Shown in pieces: positions 51,300-58,833 of a DNA stretch of 64,000 nt. This DNA is from Poriferisodalis sp965198245 (GTDB lineage Bacteria; Actinomycetota; Acidimicrobiia; Acidimicrobiales; Poriferisodalaceae). Each line of letters begins with the position of its first letter. Position 1 is the first letter of the stretch. The stretch lies in the NCBI RefSeq assembly GCF_965198245.1, contig NZ_OZ240249.1, positions 1,364,001-1,428,000 on the forward strand, given 5' to 3'. The notes below the pieces were generated by a model. The model did no database searches. It saw only the letters and a list, made by a program, of their open reading frames with translations, and was not told the DNA's origin. Made by a program: the position numbers and the translations under genes.

Positions 51300-51505
51300 G
51301 GGGTCCCCCTTACGGTGCTTTCTTCACCTTGCCACTGCTGCGGGACCGTCCGCCGCAGGTACAGCACGAATCCCGTGCCGCATGCCACGGTGACCAAGCC
51401 GAGCAGCGACACGAGCAGCCACCACACCCCTAAGCCTGATCCGACGGCCTCGGACGGCACGCTGGTGTGCACTTCGGCCAGCAGCGCCGCGGCGCTGGTG
51501 GTCAA
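51296..51505 (-). CDS. Small single-span membrane protein in the metX operon
   Basis: 69 residues with one hydrophobic helix (GVWWLLVSLLGLVTVACGTG) and a basic C-terminal side (YLRRTVPQQWQGEE). TTG start overlaps the metX stop by four bases (TTGA). Unrecognised; translation coupling and overlap on both sides argue it is real. Confidence 0.7.
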   Translation of the reverse strand: MTTSAAALLAEVHTSVPSEAVGSGLGVWWLLVSLLGLVTVACGTGFVLYLRRTVPQQWQGEESTVRGTP

Positions 51506-52740
51506 CGGGTTGCCCCCGAGGGTCCCGCATCGCTCTTGTAGACGTCGTCGATGAACTCGCCCATCGGCGGTCCGGTCTGGTTGGGCTCGGTGAGGAAGCC
51601 GTCGTGGCCGTTGTCACTGTCGATGTCGACGTGTTCGACTCGCACCGTCGGGCGGCGGGCCAATGCTTCCACGATCCTCAACTGCTGGGGCCGCGGATAC
51701 AGGAAGTCTGTGCGAACGCTCATCACCATGGTCGGCGCGACGATGCGGCCCAGCGCTGCATCGATGCCTCCGCGACCGCGGCCGACATCGTGGAGGTCCA
51801 TCAGCTTGTTCAGCACCAGGTAGGTGTTGGCGTCGAAGCGGGGCACGAACTTTGCGCCCTGGTAGTCGAGGTAGCTCTCGACGTCGAAGCGTTGCTCAAG
51901 CCGCAGGGGCAGCACCGGATCCTCGCTGTGGCGGGCGAACCGGCGGTCGAATTCGTCGCCGGAACGGTAGTGGATCATGGCGATGCGCCGTGCATTGGCA
52001 AGGCCTCGATGCGGTCCGTCCCCGTCGGCTGCGTCGTAGTAGCGGCCGTCTCTGAACTTGGGATCGTCCAGGATTGCCTGGCGGCCGACCTTGCTCCAGG
52101 CAATCTGCTGTGCCGAGGCCTCGGCGGTGGACGCGATCACCACCAGCGAGCCGACCCGCCGGGGATAGGTGATGCCCCACTCCAGCACGGTCATGCCGCC
52201 CATCGAGCCGCCGACCACTGAGAGCCAGCGGTCGATGCCGAGGTGGCGGCCCAGCGCCCACTGTGACCGCACGATGTCGCGGTTGGTGACGACGGGAAAG
52301 TCGGGCCCGAAACGCTCGCCGGTGGCCGGGTTCACCGACGACGGGCCGGTACTGCCTTGGCAGCCACCGAGCACGTTGACGCACACCACGAAGTACCGGT
52401 TGGTGTCGAGAGGGCGGCCGGGACCGATGAAGTCGTTCCACCAGCCTTGGGTGGGTTGCGACGGCGGATGCGCGAGGCCATGCGCGTGGGCGTCGCCGGT
52501 CAGCGCGTGGCAGACCAGCACTGCGTTGGCTGCGTCGGCGTCGAGGGCACCCCAGGTCTCGTACGCCAGCACGGGGACCTGCAGGGTGCCGCCGCCTTCC
52601 AGCGTGAACGGTCGATCCGGTGACAGCTCGAAGAACTGCCGCTCGGCCGCGCCAAGGCCCGGGTGCCATGCACCCGAGGCGGGCAGCGGCCAGGGCGCCG
52701 CATCGTCGCTCAGGGCGCTTGCGCGCCTCGCACTGTCCAC
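51502..52740 (-). CDS. metX: Homoserine O-acetyltransferase
   Basis: About 412-residue alpha/beta-fold acyltransferase of the MetX family, acylating homoserine as the first step to methionine. Seen: LAYETWGALDADAANAVLVC, CHALTGDAHAHG, GWWNDFIGPGRPLDTNRYFV, NVLGGCQGSTGPSS, nucleophile GGSMGG, acid Asp in SVRTDFLYP, and catalytic His in NGHDGFL. GTG 52740 is preferred (GAAGG seven bases upstream); TTG 52800 would add 20 residues. Operon with two small genes downstream. Downstream of the DEAD helicase on the same strand. Confidence 0.93.
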   Translation of the reverse strand: MDSARRASALSDDAAPWPLPASGAWHPGLGAAERQFFELSPDRPFTLEGGGTLQVPVLAYETWGALDADAANAVLVCHALTGDAHAHGLAHPPSQPTQGWWNDFIGPGRPLDTNRYFVVCVNVLGGCQGSTGPSSVNPATGERFGPDFPVVTNRDIVRSQWALGRHLGIDRWLSVVGGSMGGMTVLEWGITYPRRVGSLVVIASTAEASAQQIAWSKVGRQAILDDPKFRDGRYYDAADGDGPHRGLANARRIAMIHYRSGDEFDRRFARHSEDPVLPLRLEQRFDVESYLDYQGAKFVPRFDANTYLVLNKLMDLHDVGRGRGGIDAALGRIVAPTMVMSVRTDFLYPRPQQLRIVEALARRPTVRVEHVDIDSDNGHDGFLTEPNQTGPPMGEFIDDVYKSDAGPSGATR

Positions 52741-52836
52741 AGCTGAGCCTTCGTCGGTAGGGGCCTTCGTCCAGTGGCCAGTCTGCCGCTGGAATGGCAA
52801 GGGTACCGGTCGGTTCCCGCCCGTCTAAAGCGGATT

Positions 52837-54006
52837 TCAGCGGCCGAGGTTGTCGCTGCTGGCGGCGAACGCCAGGAGGTCGTCGAGGCGTTCATTGTTC
52901 GAGAACATGTCGTGCAAGGGCAGCCGCAGCCCCAGCCGGCGCTGAAGCTGGCGGACTTCGAGTTCTTCGTCCCAGAGAAACATCGTCACCGCGGTGCCGC
53001 CGCGTCCCGCCCGAGCGGTACGGCCCGAGCGGTGAAGGTAGGTCTTGTGCTCGGGCGGCACGTTGTAGTGAACGACGACATCGACTTCGTCGATGTGCAG
53101 TCCCCGGGCGGCGACGTCGGTGGCGACGAGGGCAGCCAGCTTGCCTTTGGCGAAGTTCGCAAGCGCACGTTCACGCTTGATCTGGGGCAGGTCGCCGTGA
53201 ATGGCGCCGGCATCAACCCCGGCCTCTCGCAGCTCGCGGGTGAGCTGATCGGCACCTCGCTTGGTGCGGGTGAACAGCAATGTGCGGCCGTTCGCCTCGA
53301 TGATGCGCGCTGCGACCCGTACCCGGTCCATCTTGTGCACGGACATGAACACGTGACCCATCTCCGAGACGGTCACCTCCCGCTCGGTCACTTCGTGGAA
53401 CACCGGGTCCCGCAGGTGCCGCTTGACCAGCGTGTCGACGACGCCGTCGAGCGTCGCCGAGAACAGCAGCGTCTGATGCTGACCGTCTATGTGGCGCAGC
53501 ACCCATTCGACTTGCGGCAAGAACCCCATGTCGGCCATGCGATCGGCTTCGTCCACCACCACCCGTTGGATGCCCGACACGTTGACGGCGCCGCGGTCGA
53601 TGAGGTCGATGAGCCGGCCGGGTGTGGCGATGACGATGTCCATGCCACCGGCGAGCAGCTCGATCTGCCGGTCGAGGTTGGTGCCGCCGTAGGTGGCGAT
53701 TGACCGCAGGTCGGCGGCTTTGGCCAAGGGCTCGACCACGGCAGCGATCTGGTTGGCCAGTTCGCGGGTAGGCGTGAGCATGAGGGTTGTGGGATGGCCG
53801 TCGGCGGCGCGGGGGGTCAGCGCCAGCATCGGCAGGCTGAATGCCAGCGTCTTGCCGGAGCCGGTCTTGGCTTTGCCGCAGACGTCTCGGCCGGCGAGTG
53901 CTTCGCCGATGGTCAATTCCTGAATGGCGAACGGCTCGGTGATGCCTTGGTCAGCCAGGGTGTCGCACATGGGCGCAGGTACGCCGAGTTCACTAAAAGT
54001 TGTCAC
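52837..54006 (-). CDS. DEAD-box RNA helicase
   Basis: About 389-residue superfamily 2 helicase. Q motif PFAIQELTI, motif I AKTGSGKT, Ia PTRELANQ, Ib TPGRL, II DEAD, III FSATLD, and VI YLHRSGRTARAGR. Lacks the long basic C-terminal tail of DeaD/CsdA, ending ASSDNLGR. GTG 54006 follows a GAAGAG ribosome site. Function in RNA structure remodelling is by family; no specific partner inferable. Confidence 0.93.
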   Translation of the reverse strand: MTTFSELGVPAPMCDTLADQGITEPFAIQELTIGEALAGRDVCGKAKTGSGKTLAFSLPMLALTPRAADGHPTTLMLTPTRELANQIAAVVEPLAKAADLRSIATYGGTNLDRQIELLAGGMDIVIATPGRLIDLIDRGAVNVSGIQRVVVDEADRMADMGFLPQVEWVLRHIDGQHQTLLFSATLDGVVDTLVKRHLRDPVFHEVTEREVTVSEMGHVFMSVHKMDRVRVAARIIEANGRTLLFTRTKRGADQLTRELREAGVDAGAIHGDLPQIKRERALANFAKGKLAALVATDVAARGLHIDEVDVVVHYNVPPEHKTYLHRSGRTARAGRGGTAVTMFLWDEELEVRQLQRRLGLRLPLHDMFSNNERLDDLLAFAASSDNLGR

Positions 54007-54162
54007 GAAAATCTCTTCAGAGGGCGTGACCCGCGAGGTGCGCACGTCGCGACGACTCGTGCGACAACGCTGGGCAGTGAGGCCACGCGGCGAACTGCCT
54101 TGGCGGACGAGTGTACGGCGGGCGACCCCGCGCACGTCGGACGGTACCCTCACCCGGACTCG

Positions 54163-54233
54163 GGCGGAGTGGCCGAGTGGTTAGGCAGCGGCCTGCAAAG
54201 CCGTGTACGCCGGTTCGAATCCGGTCTCCGCCT
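54163..54233 (+). tRNA. tRNA-Cys (anticodon GCA)
   Basis: 71-nt cloverleaf: acceptor GGCGGAG/CTCCGCC, D-arm GCCGAGTGGTTAGGC, anticodon arm GCGGC-CTGCAAA-GCCGT, T-arm GCCGG-TTCGAAT-CCGGT. Anticodon GCA. No encoded CCA. Confidence 0.97.
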
Positions 54234-54277
54234 CGGCTGTGCACTGCACCCGCAGTGCTACCGTTTGAAACCCTTTC

Positions 54278-54351
54278 GGGCGATTGGCGCAGTTGGTTAG
54301 CGCGCTTGCATGACACGCAAGAGGTCACAGGTTCGAATCCTGTATCGCCCA
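54278..54351 (+). tRNA. tRNA-Val (anticodon GAC)
   Basis: Cloverleaf: acceptor GGGCGAT/ATCGCCC, D-arm GCGCAGTTGGTTAGCGC, anticodon arm CTTGC-ATGACAC-GCAAG, T-arm ACAGG-TTCGAAT-CCTGT, discriminator A. Anticodon GAC. It lies 44 bp after tRNA-Cys and marks the left edge of the repeat-rich island. Confidence 0.97.
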
Positions 54352-54366
54352 CGCCGGGCTTGTTTG
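54350..54366. repeat. 17-bp repeat, copy 1 of 3, at the tRNA-Val 3-prime end
   Basis: CACGCCGGGCTTGTTTG begins at the last acceptor base of tRNA-Val and recurs at 56019-56035 (exact) and 58774-58790 (one mismatch). At the third site it is the right half of a long imperfect palindrome (CTCGCAAACAAGCC - ACGCC - GGGCTTGTTCGCGAG). Function unknown. Confidence 0.85.
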
Positions 54367-54375
54367 CGCAACGCC

Positions 54376-54395
54376 TCGCTTCGCTTCGCTTCGCT
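54376..54395. repeat. TCGCT pentanucleotide repeat
   Basis: Four perfect copies of TCGCT in tandem, in the intergenic region after tRNA-Val. Simple slippage-type repeat. Confidence 0.9.
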
Positions 54396-54421
54396 GAACT
54401 TGTGCCCTTTACGCTCTGAGC

Positions 54422-54583
54422 GTGGCAAGACAGGAGATTCCGTGCTTCTCGCCGTCGTTCGTCGAGAAGGTGGCGAAAGTGCTCGGCGATGGCATGAACG
54501 GCACCGAACTCGGCATCTTGCTCGCAGCATCGACCATCGAGGATGTCGACGGCCCACTCCCCGCGCACATCTTCACTGTTTAT
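54422..54583 (+). pseudogene. TIGR02391-type gene, N-terminal fragment cut by the IS element
   Basis: A GTG-started frame reads ARQEIPCFSPSFVEKVAKVL followed by GDGMNGTELGILLAASTIED, matching the N-terminal segment of TIGR02391 (Ymh) proteins and aligning with the gene at 56123 (VAPTSVPPFEADVIQGVADV...). It is interrupted at the IS3 left end near 54583, so only about 50 codons of the N-terminal domain remain. Confidence 0.65.
54559..54579. repeat. 21-bp repeat beside the IS left end (copy 2 at 56047-56067)
   Basis: A 21-bp sequence ending GCGCACATCTTCACTGT occurs at 54559-54579 and exactly again at 56047-56067. In both places it is followed by a sequence related to the IS left terminus (GGAGACTC; the second copy has TAGAGACTC), so the second locus probably holds the relic of a left end. 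Confidence 0.85.
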
Positions 54584-54618
54584 TGGAGACTCCTGATCTT
54601 GGATACGAGGATGGAGTC

Positions 54619-54936
54619 ATGCCACATGAAATGTCGCCTGGGAAGCCGACGACGCGTCGGTACAGCGAGGCGGAAAAGGAGCGTGCTGTGCGTGCGGTGC
54701 GTCAGCTCCGCAAGGAGCTGGGCACCGATCACGGGACGGTGAAGCGGGTCGCGGCCCAGCTGGGGATCGGGGTGGAGTCGCTGCGGTCGTGGGTGCGCCA
54801 GGCCGAGATCGATGCTGGGTTGAGGCCTCGTGCGAGCAGCGAGGACGCTGAGCGGATCAAGGCGTTGGAGGCCGAGGTCCGGGAGCTGCGTCGGGCGAAC
54901 GAGATCTTGCGCAAGGCGTCGGCTTTCTTCGCGTAA
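54619..54936 (+). CDS. IS3-family transposase OrfA (helix-turn-helix)
   Basis: 105 residues: RRYSEAEKERAVRAVRQLRK and HGTVKRVAAQLGIGVESLRS form the HTH_Tnp_1 domain that recognises the IS ends; ERIKALEAEVRELRRANEIL is the leucine-zipper. It ends ASAFFA then TAA, about 8 residues shorter than usual; the +1 frame would continue with KGLDRPQR and a stop as in relatives. This suggests a one-base change here, leaving OrfA and OrfB in the same frame separated by a stop. Confidence 0.9.
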   Translation: MPHEMSPGKPTTRRYSEAEKERAVRAVRQLRKELGTDHGTVKRVAAQLGIGVESLRSWVRQAEIDAGLRPRASSEDAERIKALEAEVRELRRANEILRKASAFFA

Positions 54937-54957
54937 GGGGCTCGACCGCCCACAGAG

Positions 54958-55878
54958 GTGACGGTGTCGTTCGTCGACGCCCATCGTGGCGAGCTCGGGG
55001 TCGAGCCCATCTGCACTGCGTTGCAGGTGGCCCCGAGCACGTACTACGCGGCCAAGCGCCGCCAGCGCGAGCCGTCGGCGCGAGCGGTTCGCGACGCGGT
55101 GTGGATGCAGATTCTGTTGGCGCTGTGGGTCGCGAACCGCAAGGTCTACGGGGCACGCAAGCTGTGGAAGGCCGCCAGGCGGGCCGGTCATGAGATCGGC
55201 CGGGACCAGGTCGCCCGGCTGATGCGTGAGCTGGGCGTACGCGGCGTCAGCCGGCGGCGCAAGATGTTCACCACCCGCCCCGATCGGGACGCTGTTCGGG
55301 CGCCCGACCTGATCAACCGCGACTTCACTGCTGATCGGCCCGATGCGTTGTGGGTGACCGATCTGACCTTTGTCGCGACCCGGGCAGGCATGGCCTATGT
55401 GTGCTTCATCGTGGACGCGTTCAGCCGCCGCATCGTGGGGTGGCGCGTCGCTTCGCACATGCGCACCGAGATGGTCCTCGACGCGCTCGAGATGGCCCGC
55501 CGCTCACGCGGCGGCCGCCGCCTGGTCGGGCTCGTGGCACACTCCGACGCGGGGTCGCAATTCACGTCGCTGCGATTCACCGAACGCCTCGACGAGATCG
55601 GGGCCAGCCCCAGCATCGGCACCGTTGCCGATTCCTATGACAACGCATTGGCCGAGACGACCAACGGGCTCTACAAGGCCGAATGCGCCTACGGGCCCGA
55701 CACACACGGCTGGGACGACGTCGACCAGCTCGAACTCGCCACCTTGGGCTGGGTGCACTGGTTCAACGAGCAGCGGCTCCACGGCCACTGCGACGACACC
55801 CCGCCCGCAGAATTCGAAGCAGCGTTCTACGCTGCCCACAAGACCACCCCAACCGGGGCTGGAAAACCAAACCCCTGA
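54958..55878 (+). CDS. IS3-family transposase OrfB (DDE integrase)
   Basis: 306 residues with an HTH_21 part (RGELGVEPICTALQVAPSTY) and an rve integrase core: Asp in WVTDLTFV, Asp in AHSDAGSQFTS, Glu in DNALAETTNGL. GTG start at 54958, 22 bp after the OrfA stop and in the same frame, while IS3 elements normally express OrfB by a -1 frameshift from OrfA. Catalytic residues are intact, so only the expression mechanism may be impaired. Confidence 0.93.
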   Translation: MTVSFVDAHRGELGVEPICTALQVAPSTYYAAKRRQREPSARAVRDAVWMQILLALWVANRKVYGARKLWKAARRAGHEIGRDQVARLMRELGVRGVSRRRKMFTTRPDRDAVRAPDLINRDFTADRPDALWVTDLTFVATRAGMAYVCFIVDAFSRRIVGWRVASHMRTEMVLDALEMARRSRGGRRLVGLVAHSDAGSQFTSLRFTERLDEIGASPSIGTVADSYDNALAETTNGLYKAECAYGPDTHGWDDVDQLELATLGWVHWFNEQRLHGHCDDTPPAEFEAAFYAAHKTTPTGAGKPNP

Positions 55879-55910
55879 GTCTCCAACAAAGCCAGCGCGG
55901 TTCAGATCTC

Positions 55911-56035
55911 AAATGTGGAGTACCCCCCGTTTTGAATGTGGACCCCCTTTATTGGGCGCACCGTCGGGCGAGCAAAACCGCAGGTCAGAGGACATGAAGC
56001 CCTAACTCGCAAATATGCCACGCCGGGCTTGTTTG
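55911..56035. repeat. 125-bp direct repeat, left copy (right copy 58666-58790)
   Basis: Begins AAATGTGGAGTACCCCCCGT and ends at the 17-bp repeat. The right copy at 58666-58790 has the same length and about nine tenths identity by eye. Within each copy a motif AATGTGGA-(G)-CCCCC occurs twice, as in termini of some transposable elements. The two copies flank 2.6 kb of cargo genes. Confidence 0.9.
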
Positions 56036-56122
56036 TGACTGAATCACCCCGCGCACATCTTCACTGTCTTGTAGAGACTCGGGTTGTTGAGTCACGGACG
56101 GGCATTGGGCTTGCGCGGCCGT

Positions 56123-56854
56123 ATGTCGGCTGCGCCCTACGCTCCGCCCGTGGCACCGACTTCTGTCCCTCCATTTGAGGCTGACGTCATCCAGGGCGTC
56201 GCTGACGTGCTAGGCGAGACCGTCGAGGGACTGTCGGGGGCCGAGATTGATCAGGCTCTCGCACAGATCAGGGTCCTGAATGTGAGTCCGGGGATCACCA
56301 AGCGGCATCGCATCTCTAATGCCTTGGCTGCGCACCAGAACAAGCACGGCAACGGCAAGAGCCTGGTGGCGTTCATCAACAGGACGATGGCCCCGGTGCG
56401 GTACCGCAACAATCGGCCTCAGCACGCACGCCGCATGGCCGAACTCAACGAGGTTCTGATCTATGCCGGCCTCGCTGTCGACGACGAAGGCGACGTCGTG
56501 AGGCTAGGGGGCGGTGCCGCGTCCACCCTTGACGAAGCAGCCCGACGCGCTGGCAGCATCCGCTCGGAGCTTCGCCGACGTGGGACCCACCGCAGGGAAC
56601 AGCGTCCGGCACGAGGCGGCGCTTCAGAGCCAGAGCGAATGCCGTCGCCGGGAGGTTGGCCGCTCTCGTTGCCGGTATCAAATGGACCACTGCTGGGGTG
56701 TGCGGCTCGTCGGTTGGGTCGATCTGCGGCCTGGTCGTGGTGTCGTGGTTCGGGGAGCCTCGCAGAGCGGTGTCGCCCCTGCCGCTCGATCGGGCAGAAC
56801 CCGCCACGCAGGCCGGCTATCTGTGAGGGCCGTGCAAGAGAATCTCGACAATGA
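56123..56854 (+). pseudogene. TIGR02391 (Ymh) family gene with aberrant C-terminus
   Basis: About 150 residues of genuine family N-terminal sequence: FEADVIQGVADVLGETVEGL, SPGITKRHRISNALAAHQNK, VAFINRTMAPVRYRNNRP, ELNEVLIYAGLAVDDEGDVV and EAARRAGSIRSELRRRGTH. The C-terminal Ymh domain that should follow (HPxVLxYC...) is absent; the remaining codons are Arg/Gly/Ser-rich without family character, consistent with a frameshift or fusion. The 3-prime end overlaps the convergent neighbour by 38 bp. TIGR02391 proteins are found near phage-defence genes, but their function is not settled. Confidence 0.65.
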
Positions 56855-57497
56855 CGCTGGTGCCGTCGCCTGATCCCTCAGAGAGGAATGTCGGCGAATA
56901 GGGATCGCCGTGCACCGCCGCGATCCAGCGATTTGGCCCCGGTACCGGCTCGACCGTCTCCAGTCGAAGGCCGAGTTCGGCGCTTGCCTCGTCGAGGGTC
57001 ATGCCGACGCGGACGGGGCCGAAGCCGTCGTCGGTTGCCTCGATTCCAGACGTCGGGCTGAGCGACTCTGCAAGCAGCCAGATCGTGGGCATAACGAAGG
57101 GCGCGGCGGCGATCTCGTTAGGGCCGACTTGAAGGACTTCCCCTATGGGACCGGTATCGAAGTGATCGTCAACGGCGACTTGGCGTTCTCCGTCGGGCCA
57201 GTCGACCGTCATGGGCTCCATGCCCTTGTTCCACACCTGGACGCTCTGGAACTCTGCGACGACCACGCAGTACTGCGGCTCGGAGTTCGCGTGCAGCGTG
57301 ATCCACGGCTCAGGGCCTATTAGTGCCACACAGTCGTGATCGGGGAGGATCGACGCGGGCGCCGCATCCCGTTGCTCGTCGGAGCGCAGCGAGATGCCGA
57401 CAGCGATCCCGGCTGCCGCGAGGACGACCAGAAAAGTGATGCCGATGACCAGGCTCCAAAGACGCGGCAGGCGTGTCCAAGCGCCTGCGCCCCTCAT
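56817..57497 (-). CDS. Membrane-anchored exported protein of unknown function
   Basis: 226 residues. N-terminal anchor (LWSLVIGITFLVVLAAAGIA) near residues 12-35 followed by an extracellular domain. The DGFGPVRVGMTLDEASAELG segment matches a short repeat often found in bacterial exported proteins of unknown role. ATG 57497 chosen; upstream frame is not conserved. One of the two cargo membrane genes between the 125-bp repeats. Confidence 0.75.
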   Translation of the reverse strand: MRGAGAWTRLPRLWSLVIGITFLVVLAAAGIAVGISLRSDEQRDAAPASILPDHDCVALIGPEPWITLHANSEPQYCVVVAEFQSVQVWNKGMEPMTVDWPDGERQVAVDDHFDTGPIGEVLQVGPNEIAAAPFVMPTIWLLAESLSPTSGIEATDDGFGPVRVGMTLDEASAELGLRLETVEPVPGPNRWIAAVHGDPYSPTFLSEGSGDGTSVIVEILLHGPHR

Positions 57498-57615
57498 GTC
57501 GCCAGTATCGCAGTGCACAGACGTCAACTCAGATGGAGCACCGGACCAACAGGAAGATCATCGCGGCCGCGGCGGCCTGACCTGCACAAAGATCCCTAAC
57601 AACGGCCCGGAGCGC

Positions 57616-58056
57616 TCAGGTTTGGCGGCGCCGTCGCATCCAAAGCCACACGGTCAATGAGACTTGCAGGCCGGCTATCAAGAGCACTCCGCCTGACACA
57701 GCGCCGTCGAAAGGCAACGGAACCGACATCGATCCTGCATAGGCGAGCAGGACCACACCAGCGGTGACAGCCCAGCCTGCGAGCAGCACGATCAGAATGC
57801 CCCGGGGGATGCCTCGCAGCGGCGAGGCTCGCAGCGCTGCCCAGTCGTCGCGCGAGCCGCGGCTGCCGGGGCGCCGTGCCTCACTGGCGATACTCGGTCC
57901 GAGGGCCGTCGCGCCGGCCGTTCCGATCAGCAGCAACGCGAATTCGACGACGTTGAGCCGTTCACCCAGCAACATCGCGACCAAGAAGGCGACCAACGCG
58001 CCGAGCAGGGCAATCCTCCGAATCCGGGAACCCGCGATTCTTCTCATGTTGGCCAT
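57616..58056 (-). CDS. Hypothetical four-helix membrane protein
   Basis: 146 residues, mostly hydrophobic: RIALLGALVAFLVAMLLGER, VVEFALLLIGTAGATALG, then after a hydrophilic loop two more helices (GIPRGILIVLLAGWAVTAGV and DGAVSGGVLLIAGLQVSLTV) and an Arg-rich end. ATG 58056 follows the Arg-rich MANMRRIAGSRIRR leader. No family recognised. Confidence 0.7.
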   Translation of the reverse strand: MANMRRIAGSRIRRIALLGALVAFLVAMLLGERLNVVEFALLLIGTAGATALGPSIASEARRPGSRGSRDDWAALRASPLRGIPRGILIVLLAGWAVTAGVVLLAYAGSMSVPLPFDGAVSGGVLLIAGLQVSLTVWLWMRRRRQT

Positions 58057-58105
58057 GCCGAGGTTGTGAACTTGCAGAGTTGAGGCAGTCCAAGAGGCGT
58101 ACGAC

Positions 58106-58309
58106 TCAAGTCTCGTCTCCCGGCGCCGCGCTGGGTGCCCGTTCACGTGCATCATGGCGTGGCGACAAGACGACACTGAATCGACGATCGACACTGCGCT
58201 GCGGGACGGACCGGCTCAGGTGGCGGGTGCGCTCGTTGCCGTCCTGCTCGACAAGCTCCAGCACGGCTTCCGGCAGCGTCAGCCCTCGGTAAGCCTCGTA
58301 GGTCGCCAC
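58106..58309 (-). CDS. Small ORF of uncertain status
   Basis: 67 codons from a GTG at 58309: ATYEAYRGLTLPEAVLELVE then a basic, Ser/Pro-rich tail without family character. Just upstream the same frame has protein-like sequence (EPVGEKVTEGRR) interrupted by a TAG, so it could be the relic of a larger gene. Lies in the cargo between the 125-bp repeats. Confidence 0.3.
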   Translation of the reverse strand: MATYEAYRGLTLPEAVLELVEQDGNERTRHLSRSVPQRSVDRRFSVVLSPRHDARERAPSAAPGDET

Positions 58310-58833
58310 GCCGAGAAACTACCGGCGGCCCTCGGTCACTTTCTCCCCGACAGGTTCCATGACCTCCGACCCGCCTTGCACCACTGCCGATGAGCCGAGC
58401 CATGGGCGAACCCGCTGTTCGAAGCATCTACTTCAAAATGGCTCCACATTTGCCCCTGTGACGCTGTGACCAGCGCAAATGACTGCTGCTGTAACCCGTC
58501 AGAGGGGCAGAATTCAGCACGAATCCGCTCACAGCGGGTGTCGAAGGCATTGCGTAACGGCGAGGCGGACGCCTCTCATCATGGCGATACGCTGCAAAAT
58601 GCAGCCCTGACCTGCACAAACACTGTTCCGAGGGGGCGCGGAAGCGTCCTAGGAGGGTGGATCCGAAATGTGGAGTACCCCCCGTTTCAAATGTGGAGCC
58701 CCCCTTTTGGGCGGACCATCGGGCGAGCGAAACCGCAGGTCAGAGGACCTAAAGTGCTAACTCGCAAACAAGCCACGCCGGGCTTGTTCGCGAGTTTGAG
58801 CGCGACAACAGCCGCGTCAGCAAAGAGCCCCTC
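58310..58833. other. 524-bp non-genic segment holding the right 125-bp repeat
   Basis: Contains an inverted copy of the AATGTGGAGCC element near 58440, a second copy (58606-58620) of a 15-bp string also found at 57576 (CCTGACCTGCACAAA), the right 125-bp repeat (58666-58790) and a 33-bp imperfect palindrome at 58762-58794. I see no gene. Confidence 0.6.

Larger units (their letters stand above)
54583..55886 (+). mobile_element. IS3-family insertion sequence
   Basis: About 1.3 kb bounded by inverted repeats TTGGAGACTC (54583-54592) and GAGTCTCCAA (55877-55886) and containing orfA and orfB of an IS3-type transposase. No target duplication is visible at the edges, and 21 bp just left of the element recur at 56047, suggesting later rearrangement. 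The element interrupts a TIGR02391-type gene. Confidence 0.9.

Noticed and set aside
52741..52836. SAM or other riboswitch before metX
   Set aside because: The 96-bp gap after the helicase gene is too short and shows no recognisable SAM-box stems.
56445..56807. Minus-strand ORF of 120 codons under the TIGR02391 gene
   Set aside because: Antisense to a frame with clear family sequence over its first half; no own similarity.
54350..58790. 17-bp repeats as attL/attR of an integrative element
   Set aside because: No integrase or excisionase gene is present between them and only two bases overlap the tRNA, so attachment-site status is not supported; kept only as a repeat finding.
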